Of a DNA stretch of 64,000 bases, positions 8,832-19,402 are shown in pieces. The notes beneath the pieces were generated by a model that saw nothing but the letters and a program-made list of their open reading frames with translations, made no database searches and was not told the DNA's origin. The stretch comes from Cognatilysobacter tabacisoli (GTDB lineage: Bacteria; Pseudomonadota; Gammaproteobacteria; Xanthomonadales; Xanthomonadaceae). Where the stretch lies: contig NZ_QXJI01000001.1 in NCBI RefSeq assembly GCF_003586305.1, forward strand, positions 1,426,001 to 1,490,000, given 5' to 3'. The stretch's first letter is position 1; each line of letters opens with the position of its first letter. The position numbers and the translations under genes are program-made.

Positions 8832-9701
8832 ATGTCCGAGGACGACAGTAGTCACGCCGCCGCCGAACGCCACGCCCCCGAGCGTCGCTCCTGGCTGGAA
8901 CGCATCAGCTCCGCCCTCTCGGGCGAGCCCACCACCCGCGAGGACCTGGTCGAACTGCTGCGCGACGCGCAGTCCGACGGCCTGATCGCGTCCGACACCC
9001 TGCGCATGATGGAAGGCGCGATCGCCGTGTCCGACCTGACCGTCGGCGACGTGATGATCCCGCGCGCGCAGATGGTGTCGCTGCCGGCCGACGCGCGCTT
9101 CCTCGACCTGATGAAGATGGTCGTCGAGTCCGGGCACTCGCGCTTCCCGGTGCACGGCGACGACAAGGACCAGGTGCTCGGCATCCTGCTGGCCAAGGAC
9201 CTGCTGCGCGGCGTGGTCGCCGACAACGGGCCGGGCACCGTGCACGAGCTGCTGCGCCCGGCGGTGCTGATCCCCGAATCCAAGCGCCTGGACGTGCTGC
9301 TGCGCGAGTTCCGCCAGTCGCGCAACCACATGGCGATCGTGATCGACGAGCACGGCGGCGTCTCCGGCCTGCTGACCATCGAGGACGTGCTCGAGCAGAT
9401 CGTCGGCGAGATCGACGACGAGCACGACGACGCCGAGGATCCGAACGCCCTGATCGCGGCGCAGGCCGACGGTGTGTTCGTGGTCGACGCGCTGACCCCG
9501 ATCGGCGACTTCAACGAGCGCTTCGGCGCCGACTTCGACGACGACGAGTACGACACGATCGGCGGACTGATCACCGCCGCGATCGGCCACCTGCCCGAGG
9601 CCGGCGAGGAACTGACGCTCGGGCGCTTCGTGTTCCGCGTCTCCGGCGCCGACGCGCGCCGCGTGCACGCCTTCCACGTCGGCGTGCTCGGCGATGCCTG
9701 A
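8832..9701 (+). CDS. corC: CorC/YbeX-type CBS-domain protein
   Basis: This is a CorC_HlyC family cytosolic protein of 289 residues, linked to magnesium/cobalt efflux and to ribosome-associated functions next to YbeY and PhoH. The sequence shows an acidic N-terminal region, two CBS motifs (about residues 65-190, with DVMIPRAQMVSL and GLLTIEDVLEQIVGEI), and the C-terminal transporter-associated domain (TIGGLITAAIGHLPEAGE). Its stop overlaps the next gene by 8 nt. A GC-rich hairpin (8742-8758) lies in the 92-nt gap after ybeY. In many gammaproteobacteria lnt follows corC; here a DUF4105 gene takes that place. Confidence 0.95.
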   Translation: MSEDDSSHAAAERHAPERRSWLERISSALSGEPTTREDLVELLRDAQSDGLIASDTLRMMEGAIAVSDLTVGDVMIPRAQMVSLPADARFLDLMKMVVESGHSRFPVHGDDKDQVLGILLAKDLLRGVVADNGPGTVHELLRPAVLIPESKRLDVLLREFRQSRNHMAIVIDEHGGVSGLLTIEDVLEQIVGEIDDEHDDAEDPNALIAAQADGVFVVDALTPIGDFNERFGADFDDDEYDTIGGLITAAIGHLPEAGEELTLGRFVFRVSGADARRVHAFHVGVLGDA

Positions 9702-10887
9702 CGCGGCTCCGGCCGTGCGCCGGCAGCGTCGCGGCCTGCGTTGGCTGCTGGCGGTCGCGTGCCTGTTGTTCGCCACGGTTGCATCGGCGGCCCCGCGCAT
9801 CGGCGTGGCGACGATGCAGCCCGGCGAGATCTTCTGGGAGCGCTTTGGCCACAACGCGATCGTCGTGGTCGACGAAGAGACCGGCGCGGCCACCTCGTAC
9901 AACTTCGGCTTCTTCGATCCCGGCGAGCCGGACTTCGTGTCGCGCTTCGTCCGCGGCGACATGCGCTACCGGCTCGTCGCGCTGCCGCTCGAGCAGGACC
10001 TCGCCTACTACCGTGACACCGGCCGCGGCGTGACGATGCAGTGGCTCGCGCTGCCCGCGGACGAGGCCCGAGAGCTCGCGGCGGCGCTGGCCGAGAACGC
10101 GCGCCCCGAGAACGCCCAGTACCGCTACGACTACTTCCTCGACAACTGCTCGACCCGCGTGCGCGACGCGCTCGATCGCGCGCTCGGCGGCGCGCTGCGC
10201 CGGCAGACCGAGGGACGCTCGCAGGGCAGCACGTTCCGCAGCGAAGCGGTCCGCCTCGCCTCGCCCGCGCCGTGGATGGCGCTGGGCTTCGATTTCGGCC
10301 TGGGGCCGGCGGCGGACGTGCCGCAGCCGCTGTGGGCCGAGTCGTTCGTGCCGATGCGCCTGGCGACCGCACTGCGCGAGGCGCGCGACCGGCAGGGCCA
10401 GCCGGTGGTCGTCGACGAGCAGGCGCTGCTGCCGCATCGGCTGGGGCCAGAGCCCGACGACGCGCCGCGCCAGTGGCCGCTGTGGGCCCTGTGGGGCGCG
10501 GCGATCGGCACCGCGCTGGCGTTTGCCGGGGCGCGCCGGCCGCGGCTGGTCGCGTCGCTTGCGCTGCCGTTCTGGACGCTGTGCGGCGTGCTCGGCGCGC
10601 TGATGCTGTTCCTGTGGTTCGGCACCGAGCACCGCTTTGCATGGGCCAACCACAACCTGTGGCTCGCCAGCCCGCTGGCGTGGGCGCTGCTGCCGGGCGG
10701 CTGGCGCATCGCGCGTGGCCGCGCCGCCGGCCGCGTGTTCCACGTGCTGCTCGGCACCGTCGCGGTGTTGGCGCTGCTCGGCATGTTCGCGCACTGGCTG
10801 CCGGTGCTGCCGCAGCGCAACGCGCACTGGATCGCCCTGCTCGTCCCCATCCACGCGGGGATCTGGACCGCGCTGCGCCGGCGCTGA
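9694..10887 (+). CDS. DUF4105 membrane protein with periplasmic N-terminal domain
   Basis: This 397-residue protein begins with a basic stretch and a signal-like helix (LLAVACLLFATVASA), followed by a DUF4105 (Lnb N-terminal-like) periplasmic domain. Conserved segments are FWERFGHNAIVVVDEETG, YNFGFFDP and YDYFLDNCSTRVRDALD, the last with a cysteine and histidine/aspartate pattern suggesting a papain-like fold. The C-terminal third holds about four transmembrane helices. It overlaps corC by 8 nt and is almost contiguous with corA, so it is probably in one operon. DUF4105 has been proposed to be a peptidase; the substrate is unknown. Confidence 0.85.
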   Translation: MPDAAPAVRRQRRGLRWLLAVACLLFATVASAAPRIGVATMQPGEIFWERFGHNAIVVVDEETGAATSYNFGFFDPGEPDFVSRFVRGDMRYRLVALPLEQDLAYYRDTGRGVTMQWLALPADEARELAAALAENARPENAQYRYDYFLDNCSTRVRDALDRALGGALRRQTEGRSQGSTFRSEAVRLASPAPWMALGFDFGLGPAADVPQPLWAESFVPMRLATALREARDRQGQPVVVDEQALLPHRLGPEPDDAPRQWPLWALWGAAIGTALAFAGARRPRLVASLALPFWTLCGVLGALMLFLWFGTEHRFAWANHNLWLASPLAWALLPGGWRIARGRAAGRVFHVLLGTVAVLALLGMFAHWLPVLPQRNAHWIALLVPIHAGIWTALRRR

Positions 10888-10926
10888 TCATTGCCGCGCG
10901 CCGCGGCGGCGGGCACGATGCGACGC

Positions 10927-11937
10927 ATGAGCCAGCCCGCCCCGCACGTCGCCCCTACCGTTCCGCAATGCGTCGTCAACTGCGCCGCCTATACCCGCGA
11001 CGGCCAGCGCCGCGACATCAGCCTCGAGCAGATCAGCGACGTGCTCGCCGTCGACGACGGCAGCTTCGTGTGGGTCGGGCTCTACGAGCCGGCCGAGGCG
11101 ATCCTCGACGTGCTGCAGGAGGAGTTCGGCCTGCACGACCTGGCCGTCGAGGACGCGCACAATGCGCACCAGCGCCCGAAGATCGAGGCCTACGGAAACT
11201 CGCTGTTCATCGCCATCCACACCGCGCAGTCGGTCGACAGCCACATCCGGTTCGGCGAGACCCACCTGTTCGTCGGACCGCGCTACCTGGTGACGGTCCG
11301 CCACGGCGCGTCGACCAGCTACGCCCCGGCACGCGCGCGCATGGAGCGCGAGACGGAGCTGTTGACGCACGGCCCCGGGGCCGCGCTGTACGCGGTGCTC
11401 GACCTGGTGATGGACAACTTCATGCCGATCGTCGACGAGTTCAACCACGCGTTGAACGCGCTCGAGCAGGACGTGTTCGCCGAGGAGTTCCGCAAGGACA
11501 CCGTGCGCAAGCTGTACGACCTCAAGCGCGAGCTGACCCGGCTGCGCATGGCGGTGACGCCGCTGCAGGACATCCTCGGCCAGCTGACGCGGCTGCGCAC
11601 CGGGCTGATCGACGACGAGATCCAGCTGTACATGCGCGACGTGCTCGACCACGCCGTACGCATCAACGAGGCGACCGACACGCTGCGCGAGATGCTGACC
11701 GCCGCGGTCAGCGTCAACCTGTCGCTGGTGACGGTCCGCCAGGGCGAAGTGGTCAAGCGGCTGGGCGCGTGGGCGGCGCTGCTGGCCGCGCCGACGCTGA
11801 TCGCCAGCTGGTACGGCATGAACTTCACCCACATGCCCGAGCTGGCGGGACGCTGGAGCTACTGGACCCTGATCGGCGCGGTCGCGCTGGTGTGCGCTGT
11901 GCTGTACCGCATGTTCAAGCGCGCCCGCTGGCTGTGA
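10927..11937 (+). CDS. corA: CorA-type magnesium/cobalt transporter
   Basis: This is a CorA family divalent-cation channel with a large cytosolic N-terminal funnel and two C-terminal helices. The pore signature GMNF follows SWY near residue 300 and the second helix is TLIGAVALVCAVLYRMF. The frame is open from a TTG at 10891 and has ATGs at 10918 and 10927; I choose 10927 (MSQPAPHV), although all three are possible. The protein has 336 residues. Together with corC nearby it suggests magnesium homeostasis as a shared theme. Confidence 0.93.
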   Translation: MSQPAPHVAPTVPQCVVNCAAYTRDGQRRDISLEQISDVLAVDDGSFVWVGLYEPAEAILDVLQEEFGLHDLAVEDAHNAHQRPKIEAYGNSLFIAIHTAQSVDSHIRFGETHLFVGPRYLVTVRHGASTSYAPARARMERETELLTHGPGAALYAVLDLVMDNFMPIVDEFNHALNALEQDVFAEEFRKDTVRKLYDLKRELTRLRMAVTPLQDILGQLTRLRTGLIDDEIQLYMRDVLDHAVRINEATDTLREMLTAAVSVNLSLVTVRQGEVVKRLGAWAALLAAPTLIASWYGMNFTHMPELAGRWSYWTLIGAVALVCAVLYRMFKRARWL

Positions 11938-12054
11938 CCGCGCGCACGCACCGCGCGCCGACCTAGACCAAGGTCGCATCCGCCGATGCGGCGCTGCGCA
12001 TTGACCCGCGCGCGGCGCGGGGAGACGCTGGGCGCCTTCGTCCGGAGGCGCGTC

Positions 12055-14114
12055 ATGAAAGCTCTGTCGTGGTTGGGTTGGGTGGCGCTCGCGGTGTTCG
12101 CCGCGTTCTGCCTCGGCACGATCGCCCTGCACCGGGGCGAGACGATCAGCGCGATGTGGCTCGTCGCCGCGTCGGTGTCGGTGTTCGCGATCGCTTACCG
12201 GTTCTATGCGCTGTTCATCGCCAACACGGCACTGCGCATCGACCCGACCCGCGCGACGCCCGCATGGCGGCGCAACGACGGCCTCGACTACGTGCCGACC
12301 GAGCGCAGCGTGCTGTTCGGCCACCACTTCGCCGCCATCGCCGGCGCCGGCCCGCTGGTCGGCCCGGTGCTCGCCGCGCAGATGGGCTACCTGCCCGGCA
12401 CGCTGTGGATCCTGGTTGGCGTCGTGTTCGCCGGCGCGGTGCAGGACATGCTGGTGCTGTTCTTCTCCACGCGCCGCGATGGCCGCTCGCTCGGCGAGAT
12501 GATCCGCGCCGAGATGGGCTCGGCCGCCGGCGTGATCGCGATGATCGGCATCCTGATGATCATGGTGATCCTGCTCGCCGTGCTCGCGCTGGTCGTGGTC
12601 AAGGCGCTCGCCGAGAGCCCGTGGGGCACGTTCACCGTGGCGATGACGATCCCGATCGCGCTGCTCATGGGCGTATACCTGCGCTACTTCCGTCCGGGCC
12701 GGGTCATGGAGGTGTCGATCCTCGGGCTGGTGCTGCTGCTGGTGTCGATCTGGCTCGGCGGCAAGGTCGCCGCGGATCCGGGTTGGGGCGCGGCGTTTAC
12801 GCTGAAGGGCACGACGCTGGCGTGGCTGATGATCGGCTACGGGTTCATCGCGTCGGTGCTGCCGGTGTGGCTGCTGCTGGCGCCGCGCGATTACCTGTCG
12901 ACGTTCCTCAAATCGGCACGGTGCTGATCCTCGCCGTCGCGATCCTCGTCGCGCGCCCCGACCTGCAGATGCCCGCGGTGACCAAGTTCATCGACGGCAC
13001 CGGGCCGGTGTTCGCCGGCACGCTGTTCCCGTTCCTGTTCATCACGATCGCGTGCGGCGCCGTGTCGGGCTTCCACTCGCTGATCAGCTCCGGCACCACG
13101 CCGAAGATGCTCGCCAACGAGGCGCACATCCGGCCGATCGGCTACGGCGGCATGCTGATGGAGGCGTTCGTCGCGATCATGGCGTTGATCGCCGCGTGCG
13201 TGCTCGATCCGGGCATCTACTTCGCGATGAACGCCCCGGCCGCGCTGATCGGCACCACCGCGGAATCCGCCGCGGCCGCGATCACCAACCTCGGCTTCGT
13301 GATGACGCCGGACGTGCTCACCGCGACGGCGGCGGACATCGGCGAGAACAGCATCCTGTCGCGAACCGGCGGCGCACCGACGCTCGCGGTCGGCATGGCG
13401 CAGATCCTGCACGGCCTGATCCCGGGCCAAGGGATGATGGCGTTCTGGTACCACTACGCGATCCTGTTCGAAGCCCTCTTCATCCTGACGACGATCGATG
13501 CCGGCACGCGCGTCGCGCGCTTCATGATCCAGGAGCTGCTGGGCCTGGCGTACGCGCCGTTCCACCGCACCGACAGCTGGGCGGCGAACATCGCCGGCAC
13601 GACGCTGGCGGTGGCGGGCTGGGGCTGGTTCCTGTACCAGGGCGTGGTCGATCCGCTCGGCGGCATCAACACGCTGTGGCCGCTGTTCGGCATCGCCAAC
13701 CAGATGCTGGCGGGCATCGCGCTGATCTTCTGCTGCGTGGTGATGATCAAGATGAAGCGCGAGCGCTACCTGTGGATCCCGGCGCTGCCGACCGCGTGGC
13801 TGCTGATCTGCACGCTGACGGCCGGCTGGCAGAAGCTGTTCCACCCTGACCCGAAGATCGGTTTCCTCGCCAACGCGCGCAGGTTCGCCGACGCAGCGGC
13901 CCGCGGCGAGGTGCTTGCACCGGCCAAGTCGATCGAGGAAATGCAGCGCGTGGTGTTCAACAACTACATCGACGCCGCGCTGTGCGCATTGTTCATCGTG
14001 GTGATGCTGTCGACGCTGTTCTTCGGCATCCGGGCCGCGCTGGCGGCACGGCGCAACGCCGCGCCGACGGCGAAGGAGAACGACTATGTCGCGCTCGACG
14101 CGCTCGCCCGCTGA
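12055..14114 (+). pseudogene. cstA: Carbon starvation protein A, split by a one-base frameshift
   Basis: CstA is a multi-helix inner-membrane transporter for peptides/pyruvate. The start at 12055 has a good GGAGG ribosome binding site (CCGGAGGCGCGTC). Reading is clean in one frame through RDYLSTFLK and then runs into a TGA at 12925-12927. The rest of the protein (IGTVLILAVAILVARPDL and onward to the C-terminus) continues in the -1 frame to 14114. The break is at 12911/12912: an expected AAG-ATC (Lys-Ile) reads AA-ATC, so one G is missing. Both halves are otherwise intact with no further lesions, so this is either a very recent mutation or a sequencing error. No canonical slippery heptamer is seen. 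ybdD overlaps the 3' end. Confidence 0.9.
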
Positions 14115-14322
14115 GATCGCGCTGCTGGCGCTGACGCTGATCGCCCGATGGTGGCGGCTGGCGCAGCAGACCGCGCGGCTGGCGATCGGCCTGCCCGACT
14201 ACGACGTGTACGCGGCGCACATGCGCCGCGTGCATCCCGACGTGGCGCCGATGGACCGCGACGCATTTTTCCGCGAACGCATGGAAGCGCGCTACGGCAA
14301 GGGTCGCAGTCGCTGCTGCTGA
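14086..14322 (+). CDS. ybdD: YbdD/YjiX family small protein, CstA partner
   Basis: This is a DUF466 (YbdD/YjiX) protein of 78 residues, the usual small cytosolic partner encoded directly after cstA and needed for CstA-type pyruvate/peptide uptake. The conserved core is PDYDVYAAHMRRVHPD followed by FFRERMEARYGKG. It overlaps the cstA 3' end by 29 nt in another frame. Family members are usually about 65 residues, so the N-terminal part before LARWWRLAQ may be slightly over-called. Survival of this intact, tightly overlapped partner argues that cstA function is, or was until recently, under selection. Confidence 0.88.
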   Translation: MSRSTRSPAEIALLALTLIARWWRLAQQTARLAIGLPDYDVYAAHMRRVHPDVAPMDRDAFFRERMEARYGKGRSRCC

Positions 14323-14510
14323 CCGTCTGCCCCGGGCGTCCGGCCGCGGGGCGCGCGATCGACCTGGCCCAGGCGACGTCGGTGCCGATGGAGCGCAGCG
14401 CCGCCGTCCTCGAGGCGGGGGCGCCAGGCTCGCCGCCCTTCCAGCTCGCAGAGGAGCCGCGCCTGCGTCCGCTGTCGATCTGAGTCGCGGGTCGGCCCGC
14501 GCCGCGGCCG

Positions 14511-14687
14511 CTAGCGCAGCAGCGTCCCCGTCCAGCTGTTCTTGCGGCGATCGCGTCCGCTGCGGCGGTCTTCCTTGCCCGGCTCGTAGCGGAACTCCTC
14601 GCGACGGTCGTGGCCGACGCGCCGTTCGCCGCCCTTGCGCCGGTCCTCGGACCGCGCGCGCTGGTCGTAGGGACGTAATTCGTTCAT
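14511..14687 (-). CDS. Small highly charged hypothetical protein (58 aa)
   Basis: This 58-codon ORF on the minus strand runs from an ATG at 14687 to a TAG at 14511. A purine-rich ribosome binding site (GGGAGACAGGG) lies just upstream. The product is extremely hydrophilic, rich in Arg, Asp, Glu and Gly, with repeated DRR/ERR units (GGERRVGHDRREEF, then EDRRSGRDRRK). About 85% of codons end in G or C, matching neighbouring genes. I do not recognise a family; nucleic-acid or ribosome binding would fit the composition but is a guess. It is flanked by gaps of about 190 and 260 nt in which I see no other gene. Confidence 0.55.
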   Translation of the reverse strand: MNELRPYDQRARSEDRRKGGERRVGHDRREEFRYEPGKEDRRSGRDRRKNSWTGTLLR

Positions 14688-14951
14688 GCCCTGTCTCCCG
14701 GTGGATCGCCCTGCGGCCCGGCATCGTCCGGGCCCCTGATGCGGGCCAACGCAGCCGCACGCTTCGACCGGCCGCGCAGGACGCGATCCAGGCGGCCACC
14801 CGGCTGCCGTGGCCGCTCGGAGTGCTCATGCCGTCGCTGGCCGGTCCCGCCCCGACCGTCCGTTACCCCATTCACGGCTTCATTCCATGCGGTACGGCCC
14901 CCATCTGGCCGGAGGCGGAGGTCGTTTCGACTCTTCACTAGGGGGCTTTCA

Positions 14952-15800
14952 ATGATTCTCCAACACCGCTCGACGCGCTCGGCGCGCCGTCCGCTGCTGT
15001 GCACCGCCGCAACCCTGATTCTCACGCTGGCCGCCGGCACGGCCGCGGCCAACGGCTACCCGTACGGCTCACCGACGCCGGTCGATGGCAGCTTCAGCTG
15101 CAAGGACTTCGACACGGCGAACCTGCTGACCGAGTTCACCGTGGTTCCGCCGGCGGACGGCGTCATCCGCCACAACGACGGCACGCTGGACGTGGTGACC
15201 ATCCACTACCCGTCGACCAACGGCTTCATCGTCGACTGGATCCAGATGGTGGCCGGCCCGAACATCCACCACGTCGTGGTCCGCAACGAGTACGGCGGCA
15301 ACGCGTACAGCTACGACCCGCCGCGCATGGAAGACCGCGGCCTGCGCGCGCCCGCCGCGCCGGGCATCACCGTCGCGACGACCCCGCCGAACAACGCCGC
15401 CAAGGGCGTGTCGTACTGCTACTCGGTGCCGCGCGTCGGCGTCGACGGCTGCACGCTGGGCTACTGGAAGGTGCGCAAGCACCACGATTCGTGGCCGGCG
15501 GCCTACAACATCGGCTCGCCATTGCAGGCGACGTTCGGCGCCAACGCGTTCGATGAAACCTTCCTCGAGGCGCTGAACTACAAGGGTGGACCGGGCATCG
15601 AGGGCGGCAAGCGCATCCTGCTCAAGCAGGCCGTCGCCGCGCTGCTGAACTCGGCTTCCGACGGGGTCGCCTACCCGCTGACGACCGCGCAGGTGGTCAC
15701 GCAGGTGACGTTCGCGCTCAACAGCGCCGACCGCGGGCTGATGATCTCGCTGGCCAGCACGCTGGACGCGTACAACAACCAGGGCTGCCCGCTGAACTGA
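14952..15800 (+). CDS. Secreted protein of unknown function with GYWK motif
   Basis: This 282-residue protein starts at 14952 with a long signal peptide (cleavage likely after LAAGTAAA). The mature part contains five cysteines, a segment suggesting a beta-rich domain (residues about 40-160), and a motif GCTLGYWKVRKHHDSWP near residue 175 that resembles the TxGYWKNHxxxWP motif seen in various exported bacterial surface proteins. The C-terminal third predicts helices (LLKQAVAALLNSASDG and onward). No enzymatic motif was found. It stands alone between divergent or opposed genes and ends 26 nt before a strong terminator, so it is probably a single-gene transcript. Confidence 0.8.
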   Translation: MILQHRSTRSARRPLLCTAATLILTLAAGTAAANGYPYGSPTPVDGSFSCKDFDTANLLTEFTVVPPADGVIRHNDGTLDVVTIHYPSTNGFIVDWIQMVAGPNIHHVVVRNEYGGNAYSYDPPRMEDRGLRAPAAPGITVATTPPNNAAKGVSYCYSVPRVGVDGCTLGYWKVRKHHDSWPAAYNIGSPLQATFGANAFDETFLEALNYKGGPGIEGGKRILLKQAVAALLNSASDGVAYPLTTAQVVTQVTFALNSADRGLMISLASTLDAYNNQGCPLN

Positions 15801-15826
15801 GCGGCGGACCCGGCGACGCTGAAATG

Positions 15827-15860
15827 AAGAAGGCCCCGGCATGCCGGGGCCTTCTTTTTT
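15827..15860 (+). terminator. Rho-independent terminator after the GYWK secreted protein
   Basis: A perfectly palindromic 30-nt element (arms AAGAAGGCCCCGGC / GCCGGGGCCTTCTT, 15827-15856) is followed by a T run (TTTTTT within 15855-15860). It ends the plus-strand gene at 15800. Because the flanks are A-rich on one side and T-rich on the other, it may also work on the convergent minus-strand gene ending at 15903. Confidence 0.92.
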
Positions 15861-15902
15861 GTTTCCTTGGGCAGCCCGGACGAGCCGAATCGGGCGACGG
15901 CG

Positions 15903-17159
15903 TCAGGTCGCGAGCGCGCGCAGCGTGATGCCGACGATGTACGCCAGCAGCGTGCCGGTCGCGTACCCCAGCGCACCGAGCAGCGCACCCACCGGCGCCA
16001 GCGACGGATGGAACACCGAGGCCACGACGGGCGCGGAGGCCGGGCCACCGATGTTGCTCTGCGAGCCGAGCGCGAAATAGAAGAACGGCACGCGCAGCAG
16101 GCGTCCGAGCAACCACAGCAGACCGATATGCACGCTGATCCAGATGACTCCCAGCGCGAACAGCCAGGGCTTGTCGGCGAGCGCGGCGATGTCCATCTGC
16201 ATGCCGATGCTGGCGATCAGGATGTACAGCAGCAGCGTGCCGATCTTCGACGCGCCGGCGCCGTCGAGCTGCCGCACGCGGGTGAAACTCAGCCCCAAGC
16301 CGGCCAGCGTCGCGAGCACGACCACCCAGACGAACGGCTCGTGCAGGCTCACTTGCCGCGCCCAGGACACGTTGGCCGCGAACCACGCCGCCGCCGGCTG
16401 CGCCACTGCATGGGCCAGCCCGACGATGCCGAACGCGATGCCGACGATCATCATCAGGTCGCCAAGCGTGGCGATGCGCGCGTGCTCGGCCTGGTAGCTG
16501 GCCAGCCGCCGCTTGAGGTCCTCGATCGCGCGCGTGTCCGCGCCGCTGCGCGCGTCGATCGCATCGGCGCGCCCGGCGAAGAAGATCAGGATGGCCATCC
16601 ACACGTAGCCGACACTGACGTCGACGACGACGAACTGGCCGAACGTCGTCTCGTCGACGCCGAACACCTCCTTCATCGCGACCATGTTGGCACCGCCGCC
16701 GATCCAGCTGCCGGCCAGCGCGGCCATGCCGCCCCAGGTGTCGCCGGCCACCGTGGCCGGGTGCAGCCACTGCATGATCAGGAACGCCACGACCGCGCCG
16801 ACCATCACGCTGACCGAAGCGGCGGCGTACATCGCCAGCAGCTTCGGCCCCAGCTTCAGCACGCCCTTCAGGTCGATCGTCAGCGTCAGCAGCACCAGCG
16901 CGGCCGGCAGCAGCACGCGGCTGGCGATCGGGTTGTAGAGCTTGCTGTTGGCCCCGTCGATCAGGCCGATGCTGTTGTAGATGCCGGGGATGAAGTAGCA
17001 CAGCAGCAGCGCGGGCACGACCGCGTAGAAGCGCCGGAACACCCGGTTCGGCGACGACTCGCTCCAGAACACGACGCCGAGGGTGGCGGCGATCAGGCCG
17101 AAGACGACGATGTCGTTGGTGATCAGCGCGGTGCTGGTGGCGGGATCGGCAACAGCCAT
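15903..17159 (-). CDS. DUF819 (YjcL-like) integral membrane protein
   Basis: This 418-residue DUF819-family membrane protein has roughly 10-12 hydrophobic segments along its length. Family-like features are the helix with SWIGGGANMVAMKEVFGVDE, GYVWMAILIFFAGRADAID before a cytosolic loop (about 225-260), and a second half with GSQSNIGGPASAPVVASVF. The two glycine-rich GGxxNM/NIGGPASAP segments in the two halves look like inverted-repeat transporter elements. Its substrate is unknown. It is on the same strand as the downstream-numbered S9 peptidase and OPT transporter and may belong to the same peptide-utilisation group. Confidence 0.85.
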   Translation of the reverse strand: MAVADPATSTALITNDIVVFGLIAATLGVVFWSESSPNRVFRRFYAVVPALLLCYFIPGIYNSIGLIDGANSKLYNPIASRVLLPAALVLLTLTIDLKGVLKLGPKLLAMYAAASVSVMVGAVVAFLIMQWLHPATVAGDTWGGMAALAGSWIGGGANMVAMKEVFGVDETTFGQFVVVDVSVGYVWMAILIFFAGRADAIDARSGADTRAIEDLKRRLASYQAEHARIATLGDLMMIVGIAFGIVGLAHAVAQPAAAWFAANVSWARQVSLHEPFVWVVVLATLAGLGLSFTRVRQLDGAGASKIGTLLLYILIASIGMQMDIAALADKPWLFALGVIWISVHIGLLWLLGRLLRVPFFYFALGSQSNIGGPASAPVVASVFHPSLAPVGALLGALGYATGTLLAYIVGITLRALAT

Positions 17160-17252
17160 CGGGACTCCGGGGCGCGCAGGGCCCGCCGCGGCGCGGCCCG
17201 GTGAAGGGAGAACGACGCGGGCGAACCGTCGATCGGGTCGCCCGCGCGCGGG

Positions 17253-19328
<2,076 letters not shown>

Positions 19329-19402
19329 CGGGAACTCCGGAACAGGCAGGAACGAACGAAGCGCGGCCGCGTGATCGCGGACGCGCCGATGGCGGTGGAC
19401 GA

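Noticed and set aside
12907-12927. Programmed ribosomal frameshift in cstA
   Set aside because: No X-XXY-YYZ slippery heptamer is present at the junction and CstA is not known to use frameshifting; a simple one-base deletion explains it.
14148-14483. Plus-strand ORF overlapping ybdD
   Set aside because: It is out of frame with the conserved ybdD, lacks a ribosome binding site and its product has no family features.
17217-17245. Terminator-like inverted repeat GCGGGCGA / TCGCCCGC after the S9 gene at 17253
   Set aside because: The loop is long (13 nt) and no T-rich tail follows on the minus strand; such repeats are common by chance at this GC content.
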